DNA of 64,000 nucleotides from Flavobacterium sp. CF136 (GTDB taxonomy: Bacteria; Bacteroidota; Bacteroidia; Flavobacteriales; Flavobacteriaceae). Position numbers and translations under genes: made by a program. The stretch lies in the NCBI RefSeq assembly GCF_000282055.1, contig NZ_AKJZ01000010.1, positions 124,001 to 188,000 on the forward strand, given 5' to 3'. Shown here piece by piece: positions 8,114-17,169 of the stretch; within the stretch, counting starts at the first letter, position 1, and each line of letters opens with the position of its first letter. The notes below the pieces were generated by a model, which ran no database searches, was not told where the DNA came from, and saw nothing but the letters and a program-made list of their open reading frames with translations.

Positions 8114-10372
8114 TTATTTCAAAGAAAAATCCTTTTTCAAGTTTGAAATCTGAATTGTAAATGTCCCTTTTTCAGAAATCCATTTTAAATCTTCATTCAC
8201 AAATTGCAAATCTTTTTGGTTCAGTGTAAACTTTACTGTTTTGGTTTCGTTCGGTTCTAAACTAATTTTGTCGAATCTTTTAAGGGCTTTAAATTCCGGT
8301 GTAATTGAAGCAAAATTATCAGACAGGTATAATAAAACGGATTCTTTACCAGCTTTTTTACCAGAGTTTGTAACTTCTACAGAAACATTGATTTCATCAT
8401 TGGAATTGATTTCAGGTTTATCAATTTTTAAATTAGAATATGTAAAAATGGTATAGGATAATCCTGTTCCAAATTCATACTGTGGCAAATAGCTTTTTTC
8501 ATATTTAGCGTCATCATTTTGTTCACCTTCAGAAATGCTCTCCGTGTATTTTCGATTGTATTTTTCTAAGGAATTTGGATATCTCGGATAATTATATGGT
8601 AATCTTCCGCTAGGATTTACGTCACCGTAAATAATATCAACCAAAGCTCTTGCTCCTTCATTTCCGGGAAGATAACATTGAATAACAGCGCTCATTTTAT
8701 CTTCAAAATCACTGATTAATCTTGGTCTTCCTTCATTTAGCACTAAAATTATCGGTTTGTTTAATTTTGATAAGGCCAATGCCAATTTAATTTGCGAATC
8801 ACTCATGTAAATATTACTAATGTCGCCAGGGGTTTCGGTGTAATTTTTCTCGCCTAAACACAAAACTATTTTGGAAGCATTTTTTGCTAATTCAACAGCT
8901 TTTTCGATAGCAGAATCATCCTCTTTTTCAAGATCGGCACCTGGTGTATAAAATACATTCTCTTTTCCTAGTTTGTTTTGAAAAGCTTCCAGAATAGTTA
9001 ATTTATCAGCAGCATAAGTATCTGAATTTTCACCCTGCCAGGTGTATGACCAGCCTCCGTTCAGGTATTTCATGCTATTCGCCGTAGGCCCTGTAATTAG
9101 TACTTTTTCATTTTTATTCAATGGCAGGGCTGTAGCTGTGTTTTTTAATAAAGTAATCGATTCTGCCGCCGTTTTGTAAGCTTCCTGAATATGTTCTGCC
9201 GATCCAAATTTTGGATAATCTTTTAAATTGGCTACAGCATTCTGAAATAAATTCAACTCGAATTTCATTCTTAAAATTCGCGTTACGGCATCATCGATTC
9301 TTGACATGGGAACTTCGCCTTTTTGAACTAAATCAATTAAATCAGTATAAAAAGAAAAATCTTCGGGTACCATACTCATATCAATACCGGCCATAACTGC
9401 TATTCTTACTGCATCGCGCTTGGTTTCTGCAACTTTATGTCTTGTGTTTAGGTAGATGATATCTTTCCAGTCTGTTACTACAACTCCTGTAAAGCCCAGC
9501 TCATTTTTTAGGATATCAGTTATCAGATGTTTACTTGCATGCACGGGAGTTCCGTTTATTTCACCCGAACTTACCATGACACTTTTTGCTCCGGCTTTAA
9601 TGGCGGCCTCATAAATCGTTAAATCGTATTGTCTTAGGAGACGTTCCGGTATTATACTTGGAGTTCTGTCTTTTCCTGTTGTTGTACTTCCGTAACCAAT
9701 ATAATGTTTCATACAGGAAGCAACACTATATTTAGACCCTATATTATTTCCTTCAAAACCATCCACTAATGCTACGGCCATTTTTGATGAGAGATAAGCA
9801 TCTTCTCCAAAGGATTCCCACATTCTTGACCAGGCCGGATTTCTTGGGAAATCTAAATCGGGAGAAAAAACCCAGGGAATTGACGAAGCCCTGGTTTCGT
9901 AAGCAGAAATCTCGGCACCACGTTTTACTAAATCGGTATTAAAAGTAGCAGCAAGTCCTATTTGCTGTGGAAATAAGGTTGCCCCAGTTGTATAACTTGC
10001 CCCATGAATAGCATCGATACCATATAAAACCGGAATTTTAAGCCTTGTTTTATTGGCTTCATTAGAAATTGCAGTCATAGTTTCCTGCCATCTTTTTAAT
10101 GTTGGAGCGCCAGGATTTGGAACATTTAAAATCGAACCAATATGATAGTCCTGTATTCCCTGTTTTAATTTTGAAGGTTCAAAATAACCCGGTCTTTTTG
10201 GGTCTTCAAAAATGGTTACGGTAATCTGAGTCATTTGACCCACTTTTTCTTCAAGGGTCATTTTTGAAAGTAACTCAGAGACTTTGGTGTCAATCTCAGT
10301 TTTTTTATTTACCTGACTCCATGCTGTTCCACAAATGGAGAAAGCGAATAGTAGCAAAATTGCATTTTTCAT
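8114..10372 (-). CDS. GH3 beta-glucosidase, second PUL copy
   Basis: 752 residues with a signal peptide ending near SQ (residue 20). GH3 features: RLKIPVLYGIDAIHG near 110-124, FPRNPAWSR, KHYIGYG near 222-228 and the nucleophile Asp301 in GVVVTDW. The acid/base candidate is Glu in NYTETPGDI. The C-terminal fibronectin-like domain spans about 645-740. It is only distantly similar to the other GH3 in this locus (substrate-loop segments differ), which argues for different linkage or chain-length preference rather than a recent duplication. Confidence 0.9.
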   Translation of the reverse strand: MKNAILLLFAFSICGTAWSQVNKKTEIDTKVSELLSKMTLEEKVGQMTQITVTIFEDPKRPGYFEPSKLKQGIQDYHIGSILNVPNPGAPTLKRWQETMTAISNEANKTRLKIPVLYGIDAIHGASYTTGATLFPQQIGLAATFNTDLVKRGAEISAYETRASSIPWVFSPDLDFPRNPAWSRMWESFGEDAYLSSKMAVALVDGFEGNNIGSKYSVASCMKHYIGYGSTTTGKDRTPSIIPERLLRQYDLTIYEAAIKAGAKSVMVSSGEINGTPVHASKHLITDILKNELGFTGVVVTDWKDIIYLNTRHKVAETKRDAVRIAVMAGIDMSMVPEDFSFYTDLIDLVQKGEVPMSRIDDAVTRILRMKFELNLFQNAVANLKDYPKFGSAEHIQEAYKTAAESITLLKNTATALPLNKNEKVLITGPTANSMKYLNGGWSYTWQGENSDTYAADKLTILEAFQNKLGKENVFYTPGADLEKEDDSAIEKAVELAKNASKIVLCLGEKNYTETPGDISNIYMSDSQIKLALALSKLNKPIILVLNEGRPRLISDFEDKMSAVIQCYLPGNEGARALVDIIYGDVNPSGRLPYNYPRYPNSLEKYNRKYTESISEGEQNDDAKYEKSYLPQYEFGTGLSYTIFTYSNLKIDKPEINSNDEINVSVEVTNSGKKAGKESVLLYLSDNFASITPEFKALKRFDKISLEPNETKTVKFTLNQKDLQFVNEDLKWISEKGTFTIQISNLKKDFSLK

Positions 10373-10492
10373 TTTGTAATTTTAATTAAGATTGGAACAA
10401 ATGAATATTTTTAGAATAATCTATTGCTCGAATTAAATTTGACCTTAAGCTGCCATTATCATACAAGATATTGTTTTTGTAAGATAAAACCT

Positions 10493-11953
10493 TTAATAAA
10501 CTAAAGTTTGTATGGCGTGCGCAGGTATTTTGACTAGTATTTTTTCAGAAGCTATAATAAGATTGTAATTTATTTCTTTATCAGTCTGGTTCATTACAAT
10601 AGTTGCCACAGTTCCGTCGGTATTTAGAAATGAAGTACTTAATAAATTGCTTTTACTTACTGCGGAACTGATACGAACTGCATTTAAATGAATGAATTTT
10701 GAGAAATGTCCAATATAATAATAGGACGGAGTGTAAATTAATTCTCCTGTAGTTGTATCGGCATGGATCGGTGCAAAGCAAAAATTCCCCACATGATTTG
10801 GACCTCCATTTTGATCTAAAAGTATATTCCAGTCAGTCCAGCCATTTGTTCCGTTATTAAAATCGTTTATCATAGCGATGCCGTATTTTTCTGCATTTGG
10901 CCAGAATTGGTATTTTGCGGCATCAAATCTTTCGACACAACCTTCGGTAAATAAAAGACCTTTGTCGGGATAAGCTTCATGTACTTTTCTAACATTATCA
11001 AACATTGGTAAACCTCCGGACCATGTTTCGTACCAGTGAAAACCTGTACCCCAAACATATTTTGAAGCTTCGGGATCAGAATAAATAACGTTAGCTCTCT
11101 GGTTCATTAAATCACGATTATGATCCCAAATTATAATTTTTACATTATTGAGTTTTTCTTTTTTCAAAGTTGGTCCCAGATAATTTTTTATAAAATCTCT
11201 TTCGTTTTCTGCAGTGTAAATACAAGATTCCCAGGATTGAACCGCCATTGGTTCGTTTTGAGTTGAGGTTCCCCAAATTGGAATTCCTTCTTTTTCGTAG
11301 ACTTTTATAAATTTAACATAAAAATTAGCCCATGTCTGATAATACTCAGGCAGTAATGTTCCGCCTTTCAAAACGTTATTATTGCTTTTCATAAAAGCAT
11401 TTGGCGACCACGGAGTAGCATATGTGGTTAATTTTCCTCCTGCCGTTTTTATGGCTTGTTTTATTAATGGTATACGGTATTGTTTGTCATGTTCAATAGA
11501 AAAAGTCTTCAAATCTTTATCTCCTTCTTTGATATAAGAATAGCTTCCGCTGCTAAAATCAGAGCTTTGTATCGTTGTTCTTAGCAATGAATAGCCAATC
11601 CCTTTTTGTTTATCATAATAGGCATTCAGAAATTCAGTTTGTTTTTCTTTTGAAAGTTTTGCAAAAACTTCAGCACTGGCATCGGTTGCGGCGCCACCAA
11701 TTCCCATAAATTTTTGAAACTTTTTTGAAGGTTCCACAAAAATAGAAGTTTCAGTTTCTAAAGGCTGTTTAGAGGCTGAGAATACTAAATTATCGGTGGA
11801 AGTTAATTTTAAATTCGAATTTTCAGCTGTAGTATAAACTGTAATTTTTTTATTTTTAGTAGAGAATTCCTGTTGTTGTTTTTGGCTCTTCGCTTGTGAA
11901 AACACAGTAGAAGAAAAACATAAACAAGTAATAATAAAGCCGATTTTTTTCAT
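10493..11953 (-). CDS. GH30 glucosylceramidase-like glucanase
   Basis: 486 residues, signal peptide to about residue 20 (STVFSQ). The retaining GH30 machinery is visible: acid/base Glu234 in STQNEPM and nucleophile Glu337 in LLFTEG, with the FMGIGGAATDAS motif near 82-93. A small beta-sandwich surrounds the TIM barrel. Characterised Bacteroidetes GH30 enzymes in SusCD loci cleave beta-1,6-glucan or the 1,6-branches of laminarin, so this gene is the best pointer to the locus substrate. No lipobox Cys, so it may be periplasmic or secreted. Confidence 0.88.
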   Translation of the reverse strand: MKKIGFIITCLCFSSTVFSQAKSQKQQQEFSTKNKKITVYTTAENSNLKLTSTDNLVFSASKQPLETETSIFVEPSKKFQKFMGIGGAATDASAEVFAKLSKEKQTEFLNAYYDKQKGIGYSLLRTTIQSSDFSSGSYSYIKEGDKDLKTFSIEHDKQYRIPLIKQAIKTAGGKLTTYATPWSPNAFMKSNNNVLKGGTLLPEYYQTWANFYVKFIKVYEKEGIPIWGTSTQNEPMAVQSWESCIYTAENERDFIKNYLGPTLKKEKLNNVKIIIWDHNRDLMNQRANVIYSDPEASKYVWGTGFHWYETWSGGLPMFDNVRKVHEAYPDKGLLFTEGCVERFDAAKYQFWPNAEKYGIAMINDFNNGTNGWTDWNILLDQNGGPNHVGNFCFAPIHADTTTGELIYTPSYYYIGHFSKFIHLNAVRISSAVSKSNLLSTSFLNTDGTVATIVMNQTDKEINYNLIIASEKILVKIPAHAIQTLVY

Positions 11954-12016
11954 TGCAAATGTTTTAAATAATTAAAACTTAGATTTAAAACTCATTATTT
12001 TATTTAGCATTGGTTT

Positions 12017-12053
12017 AAAAAATAGCCCATAATCATAAAGAAGATGGGCTATT
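12017..12053 (-). terminator. Terminator or attenuating hairpin between susD and the GH30 gene
   Basis: On the minus strand the ten-base arms AATAGCCCAT / ATGGGCTATT form a hairpin followed by a run of six T. It lies within the 234-bp gap after susD. Such hairpins commonly keep susCD transcripts more abundant than downstream enzyme genes. Just upstream in transcription order is a perfect tandem 12-bp repeat (AACTTAACTTAA on the plus strand, 12064-12087). Confidence 0.75.
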
Positions 12054-12187
12054 CTAACAACCAAACTTAACTTAAAACTTAACTTAAAATAATTCACAAT
12101 TATTAAAGTGAATACATTTTTCATGTTTTTGTAGAGAAATATTTTTTGTGAATAATGTCAATTCATTCACTAATTTTAATTCAGAGC

Positions 12188-13732
12188 TTAATTGCCCCAA
12201 CCCGGATTTGGTGTCATTTTATTATTGTTAAGAATTTCTGCAGCAGGTATTGGATATAAATTGTGTTTGTCTGCAAAGTTTCCATTCTTTTTAAATCCTT
12301 GGTTTTTAAGAACAGTTGCGGCATCACCCCAACGAATTAAATCCAAGTACCTAAATCCTTCAAATGCAAGCTCTAATCTTCTTTCTGTTTTGATCGCATC
12401 CAGGGTAACAATTTTAACCGGTAAGTCTACCCTGTCACGTACTTCAGTAAAATAACCTTGTGCTGTTGAAACATTTCCTGCTAAAAGATTTGCTTCTGCG
12501 GCCATTAACAGAACGTCAGCATATCTAATTAATCTTACATTTGTTCCATAATTCAATTCTGCAACAGGTGTGCCTGTTTCAGAAGCCAAAGAACCATATT
12601 TTAGTCTAAAGTAACCCTCCATTCCCCATACAGGATTAGGGATTGTCCAGTCTTCTGTCCAGTCACCACCGTATTTTGATCTAAGATCTGCTACTGATAA
12701 TATTGACGCATTTTTTCTAACCATATCGCCTTCTGCATCAAAAGCATCTGCCATTTTAGCTGTTGGATAATTAAATCCCCAACCAGGCAGAAGCCCTGAA
12801 GTTCCTGCTACAAAACTAGCCGCTCTGGGTCCCATCAATTGCCAGTTAACATTGTTTTCCATCGCACGATTTCCTCCCCATTGGAAATTTCCCCAATCAT
12901 AACCTGCAGAAGTAACGTAGCCAATTTCAAATAAAGATTCCAATCCATATTCTGATTCCTTTAAAAATAGTTTTGAATAATCAGGAGCAAGATTATATTC
13001 ATTTGAAGTAATAACATCATCAAATGCATCGGCTGATTCAGGATACATTTTTTGATATAAATAAGCTTTTCCATTTATAGCCTGAGCAGTACCTTTTGAC
13101 ATTCTAAAACGCATTGCGGCAGCGTATTCACTTTTTTTAGGCAGATTCGGAATTGCTTCGTTCAAATCTTTGTGTATTTGTGCATAAATTTCTTCAGGTG
13201 TCGATTTTGCCATTGCAAATTCTGATGCTGTTGGAATTTTTAATCTTAATGGAACGCCTCCCCACATTGAAACTAATTCAAAGTAAAAAAAGGCTCTTAA
13301 AGCTTTGGCTTCAGCTATCATTTGCTTTTTCGCCGGAGTATCGTCTTTTGCAATATTTATAATTGCATTAGCTCTCATAACTCCAAAATACATCGCTTTA
13401 AAAGAATGTTCAATTGGTTTGTTTTCAGCTGTATAAGAGAAGTCATCTAATTGTTGGTATGGCGGCTGGTCACCATCTGAACCACCGCCAGCGTGTGTTT
13501 CATCTGAAGGAAATGATTTTACAACATACATTGAATTCCAGTCAGCTGCATATGCCCATTGTAAAACGTCATAGCATGAAAGCACACCTTCCTGAAGTTC
13601 TTCTTCGGTTTTGAAATAATCATCAGCAGGGAGAACACCATAAACCGGCTGATCTAAGAAATCGTCTGCACAGGATATCAGCATAATAGCCAGCCCTGCA
13701 ATAAATGATATTTTATAAATTAATTTTTTCAT
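12188..13732 (-). CDS. SusD/RagB-family glycan-binding lipoprotein
   Basis: 514 residues. The lipobox LISC places the lipidated Cys at residue 21, giving an outer-membrane surface lipoprotein. The SusD-like body shows TPR-type helices (AEAKALRAFFYFELVSMWGG near 145) and the C-terminal RagB/SusD signature (ERRLELAFEGFRYLDLIRW, NNNKMTPNPGW). It starts 28 bp after susC and forms the lid of the SusCD importer that brings oligosaccharides into the periplasm for the GH3 enzymes. Confidence 0.95.
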   Translation of the reverse strand: MKKLIYKISFIAGLAIMLISCADDFLDQPVYGVLPADDYFKTEEELQEGVLSCYDVLQWAYAADWNSMYVVKSFPSDETHAGGGSDGDQPPYQQLDDFSYTAENKPIEHSFKAMYFGVMRANAIINIAKDDTPAKKQMIAEAKALRAFFYFELVSMWGGVPLRLKIPTASEFAMAKSTPEEIYAQIHKDLNEAIPNLPKKSEYAAAMRFRMSKGTAQAINGKAYLYQKMYPESADAFDDVITSNEYNLAPDYSKLFLKESEYGLESLFEIGYVTSAGYDWGNFQWGGNRAMENNVNWQLMGPRAASFVAGTSGLLPGWGFNYPTAKMADAFDAEGDMVRKNASILSVADLRSKYGGDWTEDWTIPNPVWGMEGYFRLKYGSLASETGTPVAELNYGTNVRLIRYADVLLMAAEANLLAGNVSTAQGYFTEVRDRVDLPVKIVTLDAIKTERRLELAFEGFRYLDLIRWGDAATVLKNQGFKKNGNFADKHNLYPIPAAEILNNNKMTPNPGWGN

Positions 13733-13760
13733 CGTTATTTATTTTTGTATTCGTCTTGAA

Positions 13761-16700
13761 TTAAAATGTTACTGACAATCCTGTCATGATACGGCTGGCA
13801 TTTGGATACAAACCTCTGTCAATACCTTGTGAGTTATTTGAAAAGCTTCCTACTTCAGGATCAATTCCCTTGTATTTTGTAAATGTGAAATAATCATCAA
13901 GTGAAATATATATTCTTAAGTTGGATACTTTAATTTGATCCAATAACTCTGATTTGAAATTATATCCTAATTGTATTTGTTTGATTTTAACATAGGATGC
14001 ATCCTGAACCATTAAATCACTGGTGTAAAGAATAGGGTCGCTATAAGAAGCTTTTGGAAAACTATTGGTGCTTCCTTCCCCTGTCCATCTGTCGGTGTAA
14101 AAGAATGATGGGCGATTTGACTTCGGGTTATCAACTCTGGCTAATGCTAAGAAGTTTTCTCCTCCAAATGCCCCCTGAACAAAAAATTTAAGATCAAAAC
14201 CTTTGTATTCGAAGTCAATAGTTGTAGCAATTATTAAATCGTGATGAGGATCTCCAATGTATGTTTTGTCCTGATCAGTAATATCACCATCACCATTAGT
14301 ATCAACCACTATAGCTTCTCCGGGTGTAGGATTCCAGGTTGTAACATTTCCTAATGATGTCTTATACGCATCTACTTGTGCCTGATTCTGGAAAATACCA
14401 TTTGTTTTATATCCTCTAAAATACCAAACCGGTTTTCCTAATTCAAAAGAAGTTACAGTTCCTAATACAGGAAGACTGGCTCCATCAACTCTTGTAAGTA
14501 ATGGATTTAAATAGGTTACTTCATTTTTAATGGTAGTTAAATTAAGATTTATACCATATTTTAATTGATGTTTTGAATCTCTCCATCCCGCTTCGATCTC
14601 GAAACCTTTATTTGTTACATCACCTGCATTTGCATATGGAGCAGGATAACCTGTAGATAAAGGAGGTGAAGAAGGAGTTAATAAATCTCTTGTTATTTTT
14701 TTATAGTAATCAAAACCAAATGTTAATCTGTTGTCAAAAGCTCTTACATCAAATCCTAAATCGGTTTGCTCAGTAGTTTCCCAGGTAATGTCTTCATTTG
14801 GTAATGCCTTAAGTTCTCCAACAGGGTGATAATTACCAAGGACATCAGGGTATTTTAAACCATCTTTTGTAATAAAGGCTCTCCATTGACCAGCTCCAAT
14901 GTTAGACGTAGATCCGTTTTCACCCCAGGAAGCTCTTAATTTTAAGTGGTTTACCTGTTCAATTGGCCAAAATGCTTCATTTGAGATTATCCAGCCTGCA
15001 GATACAGCAGGAAAATATCCGGCACGTTTATCAGGTGCAAAAAGAGAAGAATTGTCATTTCTCAAAGAAGCCTGGAATAAATATTTATTATCGTATGAAT
15101 AAGTAAGACGTCCAAAATATGAATTCATGGATGAAGGCGTTATATTACCTGATACAGTTCCTGCTACAGGAGCTTCACCAACCGGTGCCCATTCATCACC
15201 TTCTTTAATCATGCCAGCTGTACGTGTATTCAAATAACGATATTCAGTATCTTGTGCAGACATACCCACCATCGCAGAAAACTCATGTTTATTAATGGTT
15301 TTGCTGTAAGTGATAAAGTTTTCAAAAAGCCATGTTTTAAAAATCCCCTGGTTATAAGTTTTACTATTGGTAGTATTTTCCTTAGTTGCATTCCACCAGT
15401 ATTTTTGAGTCCAGTCATCATAATTGTTGAATGCTTGTTCTATACCATAACGAGTTGTAAAAACAAATCCTTCAAAAGGTTTAATGTTGGCATATACATT
15501 ACCAATAATTTTGGTTTCTTGTGTTAGTCCATGGTCAATTGCAATTTGTCCAATAGGATTGGCTATTTCTCCGTCAACATAATTAGAGATACCATAATAT
15601 TCACCATTCTCATTAGTTGGTATTGGTTTTCCGGCTGCCAATGCATCCTGAACATGTTGAGGTAATGTAGTTCCCTTCGGATAAAAAACAGGAGTTACAG
15701 GATCCATAAGCATGGCATGATTCATAATACCATTAAAGCTGTCATCCTCGGTAAATGCTTTACGTTTATTTACTGAAAGAGAGAAATTTTCTCCAACTTC
15801 TAAATATTTGCTCACTTTATGATTGGAGTTGAATCTTACTGTTGTACGCTTAAAATTGGTTTTGTCTCCTCCAAAAATACCGTCTTGTGTAAAAAAGTTG
15901 CCTGAAAGTAAAAAAGTGGAGACATCATTTCCGCCGGCAAGCTGAAGCGTATGGTGTTGCATTGGTGCTGCATCTTCAGCTGCTTCATCAATCCAGTTTG
16001 TTCCTTCTTTGCCTTTCCACTCAGCTACACTTGGTCTGTTTCCTGCAGGTTTTGTTTCGTCTATCCATTGAACATACTGATCAGCATTCATCATTTCTAG
16101 TTTTGTTCTTAAAGATTGAAAACCAAATTGATTGCTGTAAGTAACCTTCATAGATCCTGATTTGCCTTTTTTAGTCGTAATCATTACTACTCCATTACCA
16201 CCATCAGCTCCATAAATAGCTGCAGATGCGGCATCTTTTAAGATTTCCATCTTTTCAATATCGTTAGAATCCAGGAAGTCGATATTGCTTGTACGCATTC
16301 CGTCAACAACATATATAGGATCAGAATTGCCATTAGATCCGGCCCCGCGAATACGAACTTTTGCCCCTGCTCCCGGAGCTCCCGATTGTGCCATAACAGT
16401 TACACCAGCAGCTTGTCCTTGTAATACTTGTGTCGATAAGCCAACTGATAGATTTGCAATTTGTTCTGCTTTTATTGAAGAAATAGCTCCGGTAACAACA
16501 CTTTTCTTTTGAGTTCCATATCCTACAACCACTACCTCATTTAAGTTTTGAGATTCCGGTTTTAATCTAATTTCAATTTGAGTTCTTCCATTTACAGCTT
16601 CCTGTACAGTATTATATCCTACAAAACTAATTGTTAAAATCCCGTTTGAAGGAACATTTATTTGAAATTTTCCATCAAAATCAGAAGCAGTTGCTTTGCT

Positions 16701-16847
16701 CGTTCCTTTGATTAAAATTGTTGCGCCTGGGACGGGTAGCCCACTTTCATCGTTTATTGTTCCTTTTACAGTAACATCTTGTGCCATTGTGATAACTGAG
16801 AACAACAGAGATGAAAAACAAAAAATAAGTAATTTTGTTAATTTCAT
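13761..16847 (-). CDS. SusC/RagA-family TonB-dependent outer-membrane transporter
   Basis: 1028 residues. Signal peptide to about residue 22, carboxypeptidase-D regulatory-like domain at about 24-98, then the SusC signature NEVVVVGYGTQKKSVVTGA (103-121) that opens the plug. A long barrel follows and ends in aromatic Phe (GLSVTF). It is the first gene of the minus-strand PUL operon; the start codon is 82 bp from the nearer copy of a perfect direct repeat. It imports the glycan fragments captured by its SusD partner. Confidence 0.96.
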   Translation of the reverse strand: MKLTKLLIFCFSSLLFSVITMAQDVTVKGTINDESGLPVPGATILIKGTSKATASDFDGKFQINVPSNGILTISFVGYNTVQEAVNGRTQIEIRLKPESQNLNEVVVVGYGTQKKSVVTGAISSIKAEQIANLSVGLSTQVLQGQAAGVTVMAQSGAPGAGAKVRIRGAGSNGNSDPIYVVDGMRTSNIDFLDSNDIEKMEILKDAASAAIYGADGGNGVVMITTKKGKSGSMKVTYSNQFGFQSLRTKLEMMNADQYVQWIDETKPAGNRPSVAEWKGKEGTNWIDEAAEDAAPMQHHTLQLAGGNDVSTFLLSGNFFTQDGIFGGDKTNFKRTTVRFNSNHKVSKYLEVGENFSLSVNKRKAFTEDDSFNGIMNHAMLMDPVTPVFYPKGTTLPQHVQDALAAGKPIPTNENGEYYGISNYVDGEIANPIGQIAIDHGLTQETKIIGNVYANIKPFEGFVFTTRYGIEQAFNNYDDWTQKYWWNATKENTTNSKTYNQGIFKTWLFENFITYSKTINKHEFSAMVGMSAQDTEYRYLNTRTAGMIKEGDEWAPVGEAPVAGTVSGNITPSSMNSYFGRLTYSYDNKYLFQASLRNDNSSLFAPDKRAGYFPAVSAGWIISNEAFWPIEQVNHLKLRASWGENGSTSNIGAGQWRAFITKDGLKYPDVLGNYHPVGELKALPNEDITWETTEQTDLGFDVRAFDNRLTFGFDYYKKITRDLLTPSSPPLSTGYPAPYANAGDVTNKGFEIEAGWRDSKHQLKYGINLNLTTIKNEVTYLNPLLTRVDGASLPVLGTVTSFELGKPVWYFRGYKTNGIFQNQAQVDAYKTSLGNVTTWNPTPGEAIVVDTNGDGDITDQDKTYIGDPHHDLIIATTIDFEYKGFDLKFFVQGAFGGENFLALARVDNPKSNRPSFFYTDRWTGEGSTNSFPKASYSDPILYTSDLMVQDASYVKIKQIQLGYNFKSELLDQIKVSNLRIYISLDDYFTFTKYKGIDPEVGSFSNNSQGIDRGLYPNASRIMTGLSVTF

Positions 16848-16928
16848 TTTTCTAAAAATTTTGGTTAATTAATTAGTAATTTGATGCAATAATAAAGTTA
16901 AATTTTTAGTATTTGTATTTTTTAATCC

Positions 16929-16977
16929 TTACAAAAACACATCAAACTATAAATATTTACTTTACAAAAACACATCA
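16929..16977. promoter_or_regulatory. Paired 16-bp direct repeats, candidate PUL operator
   Basis: TTACAAAAACACATCA occurs perfectly at 16929-16944 and 16962-16977, a spacing of 33 bp or about three helical turns. The pair lies in the 322-bp region between the divergent susC and the LuxR-like regulator. A tandem same-face arrangement suits a dimeric HTH activator. The rest of the gap is very AT-rich and holds no gene; the inference of an operator rests on the repeat and its position only. Confidence 0.6.
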
Positions 16978-17169
16978 TAATAATTTTAATTAATTGATTT
17001 GCAAATATTTAAAAAACAATTTATAACTGTTACTATAATGTTAATTGTTGAAAAAAACACTACATTTATTAAAAATCAAATATTTAAGCTTTTATGTCCT
17101 TATCCTACTGACAGTACAGGTTTTAATAAGTGTGATATTTACTGTTAAATTGAATTATATATAAAATAC

